Shown in pieces: positions 29,486-38,597 of a stretch of DNA of 64,000 bases. The notes beneath the pieces were generated by a model. That model had not been told where the DNA came from. It worked only from the letters and a program-made list of their open reading frames with translations, and did no database searches. The position numbers were made by a program, and so were the translations under genes. The stretch is taken from the NCBI RefSeq assembly GCF_030690345.1, contig NZ_JAUYGV010000008.1, positions 374,433 to 438,432 on the forward strand, written 5' to 3'. The stretch is from Rheinheimera sp. GTDB lineage: Bacteria; Pseudomonadota; Gammaproteobacteria; Enterobacterales; Alteromonadaceae. Position 1 is the stretch's first letter; each line of letters opens with the position of its first letter.

Positions 29486-32299
29486 CTAAGCCACGCCGAA
29501 TAACTGCTGCCAAATTTGTTCCACCTGCTGTTTGGCCTGCTGCAAACTGTCAAGCGACGGCAGCGTGGCCGGCGCCAGGGTATGCCGGTGGCCGGCGCCA
29601 CGTAATAACTGATACGCCTGCTGTAGCTGTGTCACCTGCTCTGCACTGAGCAAACCGCCGGCAGCTGCCGCATCCAGAATACGGATATTATCGCTGTAGC
29701 GGTACAAGCCGGCATCGCTGGCTGCATGCGCCAATACCAGATACTGGCTGATAAATTCCAGGTCAACAATGCCGCCGCTGCTGTGTTTGGGGTCCAGCTC
29801 ATCAGCCGCATGGTGCTGGCGCAGCTTGTCGCGCATTTGCACCACATCAATGCGCAGCTTGGCAGCATCGCGCGGCAGGCTGAGAATTTGCTGCCGGATC
29901 TGGTCAAACTGTTGCACCAACTCAGGGCTGCCGTATATCGCCCTTGCCCGCACCAGTGCCTGATGCTCCCAGGTCCAGGCTTCCTGCTGCAAATACTGCG
30001 CATAGGTATTAATATTAATCGCCAGCAAACCGGAGTTACCGGATGGTCGCAGCCGCGTGTCGATGTCGTACAGCACGCCACTGTTGGTACGGGTGGTACA
30101 AAGATGCAGCACGCGCTGTACCAGTTTTAAATAAAACTGCTTTGAGTCAATGCTGCGCTCACCGTCGGTGCCAGCCTGGCTGTCGCAATTGTGTACAAAT
30201 ACCAGATCCAGATCCGAGCCATAGCCCAGCTCCAACCCGCCCAGTTTACCGTAAGCAATAACGGCAAAGCCTTTATCGCCGGCCGTAGCATTGGCCGGCG
30301 CGCCATAGCGCTCTGTCATTTGCTGCCAGGCCAGCTCAACTACCTGCGCCATCACCACTTCTGCCAGCCAGGTCAGATGATCACTCACTTTCATTAGTGG
30401 CAACACGCCGCTGATATCGGCAGCGGCAATGCGTAACTGCTGCGCTTGTTTATACTGGCGCAGAGTTTCCATCAGCAGTTCTAAATCGTCCGCCGGTACG
30501 CGCAGCATATGCTGGCGCAGCCGGTCGCTGTAATCAGTGCGGCTGGCCACCTGATACAGTTGCGCCGGGTCTATCAGCTCATCGAGCAACATCGGGTAAC
30601 GCGCCAGTTGCTCTGCCAGCCAGCCGCTTTGGTTACACAACAGCACCAATTGCTGCAGTGCGGCGGTGTTTTCAAACAGCAGCTCCAGGTAAGCCGTGCG
30701 GGTTACTATTTGCCGGAACACGCCTAACACCCTTGCCAGTACTGTCGGCTGACATTGTTGCTGCTGCAACATATGCAGTAATAACGGCACCAATTTGGCA
30801 AGAAAATCGCGGCCACGCGGCCCGACGCTGCGCTTTTGGCAGTCTTGTTTAAATTGTTGCAGTTGCGCTATCAGTGCCATAGCGTCTGGCAGCTGCAGCC
30901 AGTCCAGCTGCGTTGCCAAATCCTCCGCCGGTTGCTCACTGTCCCACAGCAATTTACCGATACTGGTGTCCTGCTGCTCGGGCTCTTCACCGTTATCAAT
31001 TACCAGTTTAAATTGCTGATGCACCCGCGCCATCGCCGCATCAACCTGCTGTTGTAACTCTGTCCAGCTGCCCAGTTGTAATGACGCCAGCAGCTGCGCC
31101 CGTAGCAAGGCTTCTTGTGGCAGCGTTTGCGTTTGCTGATCGTCTATACCCTGCAGCGCCTGCTCAACACGGCGCAGCAGCAGATAATCTGTACGCAATT
31201 CGGCGGCCTGCTGTGGCGTTAACACCGCTTCGTCTGCCAATACTGTCAGTGCCGTTAATAAAGAAGGTTGTTGCATCGCCGGAATGCGGCCGCCGCGGAT
31301 CAGCTGCAGCGTTTGTACGATAAACTCCACTTCGCGAATGCCGCCGATGCCAAGCTTAATATTGTCGCGCCGGTTTAAACGGCGGTTTTCCTGCTCTATT
31401 TGCTGCTTCATCCGCCGCAACGATTCAATGGCAGAGAAATCAATATAACGCCGGTAAATAAACGGCTTCAACAGCTGTTGCAGCTCGGTGCTGTGGCGGC
31501 CATCCGGGTTCAGTACCCGCGCTTTTAGCATGGCGTAACGCTCCCACTCCCGGCCCTGCTCCTGGTAATAATCTTCCATAGCAGCAAAGCTTAGTACCAG
31601 CGGGCCGCTGTCGCCAAAGGGCCGTAACCGCATATCAACCCGGTAGGCAAAACCATCGGCAGTAACCTGATGCAGCGCCGCGATCAGCTTTTGCCCCAAT
31701 TTGGTAAAAAACTGTTGGTGTTCGGTGCTGCGCCGGCCACCGCTGGTTTCGCCATTCGCCGGGTAGGTAAAAATTAAATCGATATCGGAGGAGAAATTCA
31801 GCTCGCCCCCGCCCAGCTTACCCATGCCGAGAATAAGCAGTGGCATCGGCTCGCCCTGGTCGTCCAGCGGTGTGCCCCACTGTGCGCTTAGTTGCTGATA
31901 GGCCCAGTGGTAGGCAGTATTGATCAGCAAGTCTGCCAACTGCGATACCTGCTGCAAACTGGCGCTAACCGGCTGAAGCTGCAGAATGTCGGCGGCCAAA
32001 ATGCGGCACAACTGCGCATTGCGGTAGCGTCGCAGCGCAGCAAACACCGCCGCCTCGTCTGTCAGTACTGTATCTGCCGGCAATACTTCGCCCGGCTGGC
32101 GCAACTGTTGGCACAGCGTTGGCGCATGACAAAACTCTGCCAGCAGCGCCGGTTGCTGCTGTAAAGTACGGCCAATAAAGCTGCTGGCACTGAGCAAGGT
32201 GCGCAGTTGCTGCTGTGCTTCGCTACCAAAGGCATCCAGTTCAAACCGGCTGAGTATTTGCGCCAGATACGCGGTTAACGCCGCACTGTTATCAGTCAT
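29486..32299 (-). CDS. glnE: Bifunctional glutamine-synthetase adenylyltransferase GlnE
   Basis: Adenylylates and deadenylylates glutamine synthetase in response to PII. It has 937 residues from ATG 32299, which lies five bases after GGAGG; E. coli has 946. Two nucleotidyltransferase domains carry GMGKLGG...SSDIDLIF (about residues 155-177) and AYGKLGG...GSDLDLVF (about 681-701), each with a PII-uridylyltransferase-like helical domain after it. The ygiF-glnE order is as in E. coli. It ends 3 bases from the convergent 28889 gene. Confidence 0.93.
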   Translation of the reverse strand: MTDNSAALTAYLAQILSRFELDAFGSEAQQQLRTLLSASSFIGRTLQQQPALLAEFCHAPTLCQQLRQPGEVLPADTVLTDEAAVFAALRRYRNAQLCRILAADILQLQPVSASLQQVSQLADLLINTAYHWAYQQLSAQWGTPLDDQGEPMPLLILGMGKLGGGELNFSSDIDLIFTYPANGETSGGRRSTEHQQFFTKLGQKLIAALHQVTADGFAYRVDMRLRPFGDSGPLVLSFAAMEDYYQEQGREWERYAMLKARVLNPDGRHSTELQQLLKPFIYRRYIDFSAIESLRRMKQQIEQENRRLNRRDNIKLGIGGIREVEFIVQTLQLIRGGRIPAMQQPSLLTALTVLADEAVLTPQQAAELRTDYLLLRRVEQALQGIDDQQTQTLPQEALLRAQLLASLQLGSWTELQQQVDAAMARVHQQFKLVIDNGEEPEQQDTSIGKLLWDSEQPAEDLATQLDWLQLPDAMALIAQLQQFKQDCQKRSVGPRGRDFLAKLVPLLLHMLQQQQCQPTVLARVLGVFRQIVTRTAYLELLFENTAALQQLVLLCNQSGWLAEQLARYPMLLDELIDPAQLYQVASRTDYSDRLRQHMLRVPADDLELLMETLRQYKQAQQLRIAAADISGVLPLMKVSDHLTWLAEVVMAQVVELAWQQMTERYGAPANATAGDKGFAVIAYGKLGGLELGYGSDLDLVFVHNCDSQAGTDGERSIDSKQFYLKLVQRVLHLCTTRTNSGVLYDIDTRLRPSGNSGLLAININTYAQYLQQEAWTWEHQALVRARAIYGSPELVQQFDQIRQQILSLPRDAAKLRIDVVQMRDKLRQHHAADELDPKHSSGGIVDLEFISQYLVLAHAASDAGLYRYSDNIRILDAAAAGGLLSAEQVTQLQQAYQLLRGAGHRHTLAPATLPSLDSLQQAKQQVEQIWQQLFGVA

Positions 32300-32312
32300 C
32301 ATTACCTCCGCT

Positions 32313-33215
32313 TCAGCCGTTGTGGTACAGGTATTCAGACACCGCCAACAGCAACAGATGGTAATCTTGCTGTGCCAACACCTTATCATCTGAGCGCAGT
32401 TGCGTAGCCAGCGCCGCCGCGCGGCTGCTCAGCTGCTGTAATGCCGGCAGCGCTTGCATACTGTCTGCCAGCGCAGCCAGGGATTGTGCCGCTGCGGCTA
32501 ACGCACTGCTGCTACTCTGTTGTTGATAGCAAGCAGCGGCTTGTTGTAAGGCGTTAATTTGCGCCAGCAGGCTATCACCGCTATGCCGCGGCAATGTCAG
32601 CGGTTGTTGTGCTGCCAGGCCATAACCACGGGCGGCTTTACTCTGCCAGCCGGTAACTAACGGCAAATGCTGCAACAGCTGCCGTGCCAGATTAAACAAT
32701 TGCTGTGCGTCCCCGCTCAGCAACTCTAATTCCAGCTCAGCAATCGGCTGAGTGCGCGTACCGGCCAGCACCTGGCCCTGGTCGTACACCAGTTCAACCA
32801 TGCTGCCGTCTGAACACTGCAACTGCCAGCTTTTGCGGGTAAAATCGGTGCGGAACAACTCGGTTATTTGTTGTTGTAGCTGCACTATATCGGTGCCGGC
32901 CGGCCAGATATGCGCAGGGAAAGCGCTAAGTTGCGGCTCCACACCGGCACAGGGCACATTGTATTCCGGCCGCATTTGCATGGCGCCATGCTGGCTACCG
33001 GCCAACTTGATGGTTTGTTCATAGCGGCCGCGCTTAAGGCGGCTACGCAGGCCCATATCATGGCGGCGAAACCACCTATCCTTGGTTTCAAAATAAGCAT
33101 TCAGCAAGCTGGTGTCATCGCTGCTTTGCGTAGTACCCAACTGTGGCAGCATGGCAATAAGTTGCGCTAAATACCGCGGCGGCATTAAAAACTTCAGTTC
33201 CAGTTCAGTACTCAT
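32313..33215 (-). CDS. ygiF: CYTH-domain triphosphatase, YgiF-like, short form
   Basis: E. coli YgiF is an inorganic triphosphatase made of an N-terminal CYTH domain and a C-terminal CHAD domain (433 residues). Here the product has only 300 residues. The CYTH signature ELELKF is at 4-9, and SRLKRGRYEQTIKLAG and ELELELLSGDAQQLF are in place. The remaining roughly 90 residues form a Gln/Ala/Ser-rich helical stretch too short for a full CHAD domain. The stop is followed 13 bases later by glnE. Confidence 0.8.
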   Translation of the reverse strand: MSTELELKFLMPPRYLAQLIAMLPQLGTTQSSDDTSLLNAYFETKDRWFRRHDMGLRSRLKRGRYEQTIKLAGSQHGAMQMRPEYNVPCAGVEPQLSAFPAHIWPAGTDIVQLQQQITELFRTDFTRKSWQLQCSDGSMVELVYDQGQVLAGTRTQPIAELELELLSGDAQQLFNLARQLLQHLPLVTGWQSKAARGYGLAAQQPLTLPRHSGDSLLAQINALQQAAACYQQQSSSSALAAAAQSLAALADSMQALPALQQLSSRAAALATQLRSDDKVLAQQDYHLLLLAVSEYLYHNG

Positions 33216-33348
33216 CTGCTACTCTGTTTGCTAAGGTAACGGTGCTGTGCCCGCTTACCGTTTTAACCCTTGTCAATTGCCGCGCAACTCCCTATCATCC
33301 AAGATGTTGGCTGCAAAGCTGTTTTGTACAAATAAGCTCAGGATACCT

Positions 33349-33954
33349 ATGTTCAGATTAATTAAAAGCTCCCTGCTGGTATTATTTTCGGCGTACTGCT
33401 TAGTCCTTGCCGGCGCAGCCAGCGCCCAGGCAGAAAGCAAACCGGCCTTTATCAGCGATGCGTTATTTGTCTATCTGCATTCCGGCCCCAGCAACCAGTA
33501 TCGTATTATCGGTACGGTAAATGCCGGCCAGAGTGTGACCTTTTTGTCTGAAGATGCCGAAACCGGTTATGCGCAAATTCAGTTTGAAGACAACAAGACC
33601 GGCTGGTTACCAAAAGAATATGTGACGTACACGCCAGGCCTGGTCAGCCAGTTAGCACAACTGAAAGCCGACTACGCCAACCATAATGAAAATATTAACC
33701 AGCTGGAGCAGCAGCGCGATCAGTTGAACAGCCAGTTAAATAAAGCGGTGGCGGAGCGGCAAACCGCGCTGGAGCAATTGGAACAGGCTAACCGCGCCTA
33801 TGAGCAGTTAAAAGGCCAGGTGGAAGCCACGCAAAGCTCGATCTGGCAAAAACCTATGGTGTTGGGTTCGTTAATCCTGCTGGCCGGGTTAATTTTCGGC
33901 TTATTACTGCCGCTGCTGATGCCAAAACGCCGCGACAGTGAGCGCTGGATGTAA
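33349..33954 (+). CDS. ygiM: TIGR04211 (YgiM-like) SH3-domain protein
   Basis: 201 residues from ATG 33349 (AGGA five bases upstream). A signal sequence (about 1-26) precedes a bacterial SH3 domain (VYLHSGPSNQYRIIGTVNAG through GWLPKEYV). A coiled coil spans about 110-165. A C-terminal membrane helix (LILLAGLIFGLLLPLLM) and a basic tail anchor it in the inner membrane. The role is unknown. Its position divergent from ygiF matches other gammaproteobacteria. Confidence 0.82.
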   Translation: MFRLIKSSLLVLFSAYCLVLAGAASAQAESKPAFISDALFVYLHSGPSNQYRIIGTVNAGQSVTFLSEDAETGYAQIQFEDNKTGWLPKEYVTYTPGLVSQLAQLKADYANHNENINQLEQQRDQLNSQLNKAVAERQTALEQLEQANRAYEQLKGQVEATQSSIWQKPMVLGSLILLAGLIFGLLLPLLMPKRRDSERWM

Positions 33955-33969
33955 ACAACAGCCTGTTTT

Positions 33970-34006
33970 GCTTGTAACGCCGGCGCCCTGCCGTGCGGTT
34001 ACAAGC
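33970..34006. terminator. Hairpin between ygiM and the Lrp-type regulator
   Basis: GCTTGTAAC (33970-33978) pairs perfectly with GTTACAAGC (33998-34006) around a GC-rich interior. It lies between convergent genes and is a terminator candidate without a clear U-tract. It resembles the stem at 11781-11815. Confidence 0.5.
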
Positions 34007-34012
34007 AGAATA

Positions 34013-34513
34013 TTAACTTTGCACCGCCTCTGTGGTTTTTAACGGCAAACCCGCATCGCTCTTTACCTGTTCAATCACCACATAAGTATGGGTTTGCGCT
34101 ACGCCCGGCAAATCAACGATTAATGCCAGAATGTTACGATAAGCATCCATATTCGGCAGCCGCAGTTTTAATAAATAATCAAAACCGCCGGCTACCATAT
34201 GGCATTCGGCCACCTGTGGAATTTGCACTACCGCATCGCGGAATTTATCAAATACCTCGCTGGTGGTTCTGTCCAGCGTAACCTGAATAAAAGCAGCCGT
34301 GCCAAAACCCAACCTGGCGGCGTTTAATCTGGCACCAAAACCATCGATATAGCCTTCTTTCTCCAACCGCTTTACCCTGTCAATACAAGGGCTGGCGCTT
34401 AAGTTCACTTTTTTGGCTAAATCAACATTGGCAATGCGGCCGTCGCGCTGCAGCGTATCCAGAATACTGATATCTATCCGGTCCAGTCCTTTACTTTTTA
34501 CAGGTGTACTCAT
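34013..34513 (-). CDS. Lrp/AsnC-family regulator, probable putA activator
   Basis: Leucine-responsive-type regulator, 166 residues from ATG 34513 (MSTPVKSKGLDRIDISILDT); an in-frame start at 34543 is possible. The N-terminal winged helix is RDGRIANVDLAKKVNLSASPCIDRVKRLEKEGYI-like in layout, and the C-terminal RAM/AsnC domain follows. It is transcribed divergently from putA, and this PutA lacks its own DNA-binding domain. By analogy with PutR-type systems it probably controls putA; that is an inference from context. Confidence 0.85.
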   Translation of the reverse strand: MSTPVKSKGLDRIDISILDTLQRDGRIANVDLAKKVNLSASPCIDRVKRLEKEGYIDGFGARLNAARLGFGTAAFIQVTLDRTTSEVFDKFRDAVVQIPQVAECHMVAGGFDYLLKLRLPNMDAYRNILALIVDLPGVAQTHTYVVIEQVKSDAGLPLKTTEAVQS

Positions 34514-34550
34514 GGCAGCTATTTTTCTGGTTTTGGTTAACATTGGCAGA

Positions 34551-34556
34551 ATTATA
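34551..34556 (-). promoter_or_regulatory. Candidate -10 element for the Lrp-type gene
   Basis: A perfect TATAAT on the minus strand ends 38 bases before ATG 34513. The -35 region is poor, consistent with an activated promoter, or with chance. Confidence 0.3.
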
Positions 34557-34645
34557 TAGGGTTAAAGCAAAAAAATAACCACCCTATGCGGCAGACTTTT
34601 CACTAGAATGCCGCATTCTCAAATCTTGTCAGGAAGCTTACTGCC

Positions 34646-37600
34646 ATGCTGTATAACGGTTCCCTGGTTGCCACTCAACCGCTGCGTCAAACTATTCGTG
34701 ATTTCTACCGTGCCGATGAAGATAAAGTATTGGATTATCTGCTGCCACTGGCCGACATTGGCGTTAATGCCCGCAGTCGCGCCTGGGAGCGGGCGCGCAA
34801 GTTAGTGCTTAGCATCCGCCAGGCACAGGTAGGCAAGGGCGGTGTTGATGCGTTACTGAATGAGTTTTCGCTGTCAACTGACGAAGGTTTGGTATTAATG
34901 TGTCTGGCCGAAGCCTTGCTGCGCGTGCCGGACAAAACCACGGCTGACCGCCTTATTCGCGATAAGCTGGCGCAAGGTGACTGGAGTTCGCATTTAGGCA
35001 ACAGCAGCTCATTATTTGTCAATGCTTCTGCCTGGGGCCTGCTGTTAACCGGCAAGCTGGTAAACTACTCTGACGAGCAGAAAAAACAACAATTTGGTTT
35101 GCTCAAGCGCACCTGTGGCCGTTTAGGCGAACCGGTGATCCGCCAGGCGGTGCGTTATGCCATGCAAATTATGGGCGCCCAGTTTGTCATGGGCACCACC
35201 ATAGGCGCAGCGCTGGAGCGCGCCACACAAATGGAAGCCAAAGGCTTTCGCTACTCCTACGATATGCTGGGCGAAGGCGCCCGCACTATGGCCGATGCAG
35301 ATCGCTATTTCGACAGCTATATGCAGGCAATTGATACCATTGGTAAAGCAGCTAAAGGTCGCGGCCCGTTTAACAGCCCGGGCATTTCGGTGAAATTGTC
35401 GGCCATTCACCCTCGCTATGAATTCAGCCACCGCGACCGCGTTATCGAAGAGCTGGTACCCCGGGTAAAACAACTGGCTCTGGCGGCCAAAGCTTATGAT
35501 ATCGGCTTTACCATCGACGCCGAGGAAGCCGACCGGCTGGATTTATCGCTGGATATCATTGAGGCAGTGTTCAGTGACCCGGCGCTGGATGGCTGGGAAG
35601 GTTTTGGCTTAGCGGTGCAGGCCTATCAGAAACGCGGTATCCATGTGATTGAATGGCTGCGTGATTTAACGGTAAAAGTTGGCCGCAAAATGATGGTGCG
35701 GTTAGTAAAAGGCGCCTACTGGGATACCGAGATTAAGCTTAGTCAGCTTGAAGGCTTCAGCGACTTTCCGGTGTTCAGCCGCAAGCCCGCTACCGATGTG
35801 TCTTATCAGGCCTGTGCGAGAAAAATGCTCAGCTACCGCGACAGCATTTACCCGCAATTTGCCACCCATAATGCTTACACTGTCGCCACCATTATGGAAA
35901 TGACGAAGGATTACAGCGGCTTTGAGTTCCAGCGTTTACATGGCATGGGCGATGCGCTGTACGACGAAATCGTGATTAAAGACAAAATCCCCTGCCGCAT
36001 TTATGCGCCGGTGGGTGAACACTCCGACTTACTGGCCTATTTAGTGCGCCGTTTGCTGGAAAACGGCGCTAACAGCTCCTTCGTTAATAATATTGTTGAT
36101 GAAAGCATTCCGGTAGAATCACTGTTGGGCGACCCGGTAGAAACCGTGCGCGGCTGGAGCAAAAAACGCAACCAACAAATTCCGTTACCTGCTGCCTTAT
36201 ATGGCGCTGAGCGGCAAAACTCCAGTGGCTTGGATTTAACCGATATCGACCAGGTAGAACCGGTTAAAACCGCGATGGAACAATGGTTCAACAGCACTAA
36301 GCAGTTACCGGTAGAGCACGATGCGATAGCCGTAACCAATCCGGCTAACCTTGATGAAATTATCGGTTATTTGCACTATGCCGACAAAGACAAAATGCAG
36401 CAAATACTGGCTAATGCTGACGCGGCTTTTGCCAGCTGGTCTGCAAGCACGGTAACAGAGCGCGCGGCCTTATTGCGCCGCATTGGCGATGCGCTGGAAA
36501 CGAACCGCGATGAGCTGTTGGCGCTGTGCGTAAAAGAAGCCGGTAAAACCTTAGGTGACAGCGTTGCTGAAGTGCGTGAAGCCATCGACTTCTGCCGTTA
36601 CTATTCGGCCCGTGCCGAAGAGCTGTTTGCTAAGCCACAACAAGCCCGCGGTGTGTTTTTATGTATCAGCCCGTGGAATTTTCCGTTGGCCATTTTCTTA
36701 GGCCAGGTAGCCGCCGCCATCGTTGCCGGCAATACCGTAGTGGCGAAACCGGCTGAACAAACCAGCTTAATTGCCATCCGCACTGTCGAACTGATGCGCC
36801 AATGTGGTATGCCGGAGCACGTGGTACAGCTGGTTATCGCACCGGGCCGTCAGGTAGGGGAACATATAGTACCGGACAGCCGTATTCAGGGCGTGATGTT
36901 CACCGGATCCACCGAAACCGGTTGCTGGATAGCGCGTAAACTGGCAGAGCGTGGCGGCGAACCGGTGCCGCTGATTGCCGAAACCGGCGGCCAGAACTGT
37001 ATGATTGTCGACTCGACCGCCCTGCCGGAACAGGTAGTAGATGATGTTATCTCGTCGGGTTTCCAAAGTGCCGGCCAGCGCTGCTCAGCGCTGCGGGTGC
37101 TGTTTTTGCAAGAAGACGTGGCCGATAAAATTATCACTATGTTAAAAGGCGCTATGGCACAGTTGCACGTTGGCGACCCACAATGGCTCAGTACAGATTT
37201 AGGCCCGGTCATTGATGCCAAAGCGCTGGAGCGTTTAAACAGCCATGTGCAGTACCTGGCTGATAAAGCTACTCTGCACTACGAATGCCAGGTGCCGACC
37301 GGTGACCGGCATTATTTCTTCGCACCGCGCCTGTACGAGATCAGCGATTTAACCGTGCTGGAGCGCGAAGTGTTTGGCCCGGTGGTGCATATTATCCGCT
37401 TTAACGCCAATCAGCTGGATAACATTATCAACCAGATCAACGCCACCGGCTACGGCCTGACTATGGGAGTACACAGCCGCATTGAGCAGTTTACCCAACG
37501 TATTGCCCGCGATATTAAAGCCGGCAATATCTACGTAAACCGCAATATGATTGGCGCCGTGGTCGGTGTGCAGCCCTTTGGTGGTCGCGGCTTATCCGGC

Positions 37601-38422
37601 ACCGGCCCCAAAGCCGGCGGCCCCTTGTATTTAACCAGGCTGGTTAAAGATAACTTTGATGTCAGCTGCGCTGAACTGAGTGAACAAAAACGTCACCGCC
37701 TGCTCAGTGAAACCACCAGCAATGCTGTAGCCTACGCTATGCCAACAGCTGCTGTAGCACAGCAACAATGGGCACTGCTGAGCATTAATCAGCGTACTTC
37801 TGTACTGCGCCAGTTCCTGGCATCACTGGCGTCGAACGCGGTAGTAAATAAGCTGGAACCGGACTTAGAGCAAGTGCTCACCCTGGCACAGCAAAAACTG
37901 CAACGGGTAGAGCGTGAGCTGCAAAAGCCGGTAATGCTGCCCGGGCCCACCGGTGAAACAAATATGCTGCTGCTGGATCCGCGCGGCATTTTGGCACTGG
38001 TACGCGATGAAACCAGCTCATTCAGCCATTGGTTAGTGGTCATTATTACCGCGCTGGCAGCCGGCAATGCGGTAGTAACAGCGGTAGAAGAAGCCGATGT
38101 AGCCGAAGCTGAAGCCTGTATTAAAGCGCTGCAACAGGCCGGCATGCCGGCACACCTGCTGGCCGTAGTACGGTTAGACTGCCTGACTACCCTGCTGGCG
38201 CATGCTGATTTGGCCGGTGCTATAGTGGAAGTGAGCAGTGCAGTAAAACCGCTGTGTGCTGAGCTGTTAGCCAGCCGTGAAGGCGCGATTCTGCCGCTAA
38301 TCACAGCCCCGGCCGGGCAGCGCTTGTTGCAGCGTTTAATTACCGAAAAAACCGTTACCATTAATACCACGGCTGCCGGCGGCAATGCGTCGCTGATGAC
38401 CATGGCAGATAACGCCGGTTAA
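34646..38422 (+). CDS. putA: Bifunctional proline dehydrogenase / P5C dehydrogenase PutA
   Basis: Oxidises proline to glutamate in two steps: an FAD-dependent proline dehydrogenase followed by an NAD-dependent aldehyde dehydrogenase. It has 1258 residues against 1320 in E. coli. The N-terminus lacks the ribbon-helix-helix DNA-binding domain of E. coli PutA. The PRODH barrel motifs include YWDTEIKLSQ. The aldehyde dehydrogenase half has the glutamate loop AETGGQNCM and the catalytic Cys813 in AGQRCSALR. A C-terminal ALDH-superfamily-like domain follows. It is a single-gene unit ended by a terminator. Confidence 0.95.
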   Translation: MLYNGSLVATQPLRQTIRDFYRADEDKVLDYLLPLADIGVNARSRAWERARKLVLSIRQAQVGKGGVDALLNEFSLSTDEGLVLMCLAEALLRVPDKTTADRLIRDKLAQGDWSSHLGNSSSLFVNASAWGLLLTGKLVNYSDEQKKQQFGLLKRTCGRLGEPVIRQAVRYAMQIMGAQFVMGTTIGAALERATQMEAKGFRYSYDMLGEGARTMADADRYFDSYMQAIDTIGKAAKGRGPFNSPGISVKLSAIHPRYEFSHRDRVIEELVPRVKQLALAAKAYDIGFTIDAEEADRLDLSLDIIEAVFSDPALDGWEGFGLAVQAYQKRGIHVIEWLRDLTVKVGRKMMVRLVKGAYWDTEIKLSQLEGFSDFPVFSRKPATDVSYQACARKMLSYRDSIYPQFATHNAYTVATIMEMTKDYSGFEFQRLHGMGDALYDEIVIKDKIPCRIYAPVGEHSDLLAYLVRRLLENGANSSFVNNIVDESIPVESLLGDPVETVRGWSKKRNQQIPLPAALYGAERQNSSGLDLTDIDQVEPVKTAMEQWFNSTKQLPVEHDAIAVTNPANLDEIIGYLHYADKDKMQQILANADAAFASWSASTVTERAALLRRIGDALETNRDELLALCVKEAGKTLGDSVAEVREAIDFCRYYSARAEELFAKPQQARGVFLCISPWNFPLAIFLGQVAAAIVAGNTVVAKPAEQTSLIAIRTVELMRQCGMPEHVVQLVIAPGRQVGEHIVPDSRIQGVMFTGSTETGCWIARKLAERGGEPVPLIAETGGQNCMIVDSTALPEQVVDDVISSGFQSAGQRCSALRVLFLQEDVADKIITMLKGAMAQLHVGDPQWLSTDLGPVIDAKALERLNSHVQYLADKATLHYECQVPTGDRHYFFAPRLYEISDLTVLEREVFGPVVHIIRFNANQLDNIINQINATGYGLTMGVHSRIEQFTQRIARDIKAGNIYVNRNMIGAVVGVQPFGGRGLSGTGPKAGGPLYLTRLVKDNFDVSCAELSEQKRHRLLSETTSNAVAYAMPTAAVAQQQWALLSINQRTSVLRQFLASLASNAVVNKLEPDLEQVLTLAQQKLQRVERELQKPVMLPGPTGETNMLLLDPRGILALVRDETSSFSHWLVVIITALAAGNAVVTAVEEADVAEAEACIKALQQAGMPAHLLAVVRLDCLTTLLAHADLAGAIVEVSSAVKPLCAELLASREGAILPLITAPAGQRLLQRLITEKTVTINTTAAGGNASLMTMADNAG

Positions 38423-38451
38423 CCCCTGCACCACTCTGTTTCAATCTGGCT

Positions 38452-38473
38452 AAAGCCCGCAGTTGCGGGCTTT
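38452..38473 (+). terminator. Terminator after putA
   Basis: AAAGCCCGC (38452-38460), loop AGTT, GCGGGCTTT (38465-38473), 29 bases beyond the stop. Confidence 0.75.
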
Positions 38474-38597
38474 ATGCTATGTTATACGGCATGCTATCGC
38501 AGCATTATGACAAATCAGCTCTTTGTTAATATGCAGTTAAGCAACTTCAGGTATACTGCACGGCTGATGTAACGATGGGATTCAGGTTAAACACAAG

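Noticed and set aside
37789-38403. 204-residue minus-strand frame in putA
   Set aside because: Shadow of the PutA C-terminal domain, Ser/Thr-rich with no start signal.
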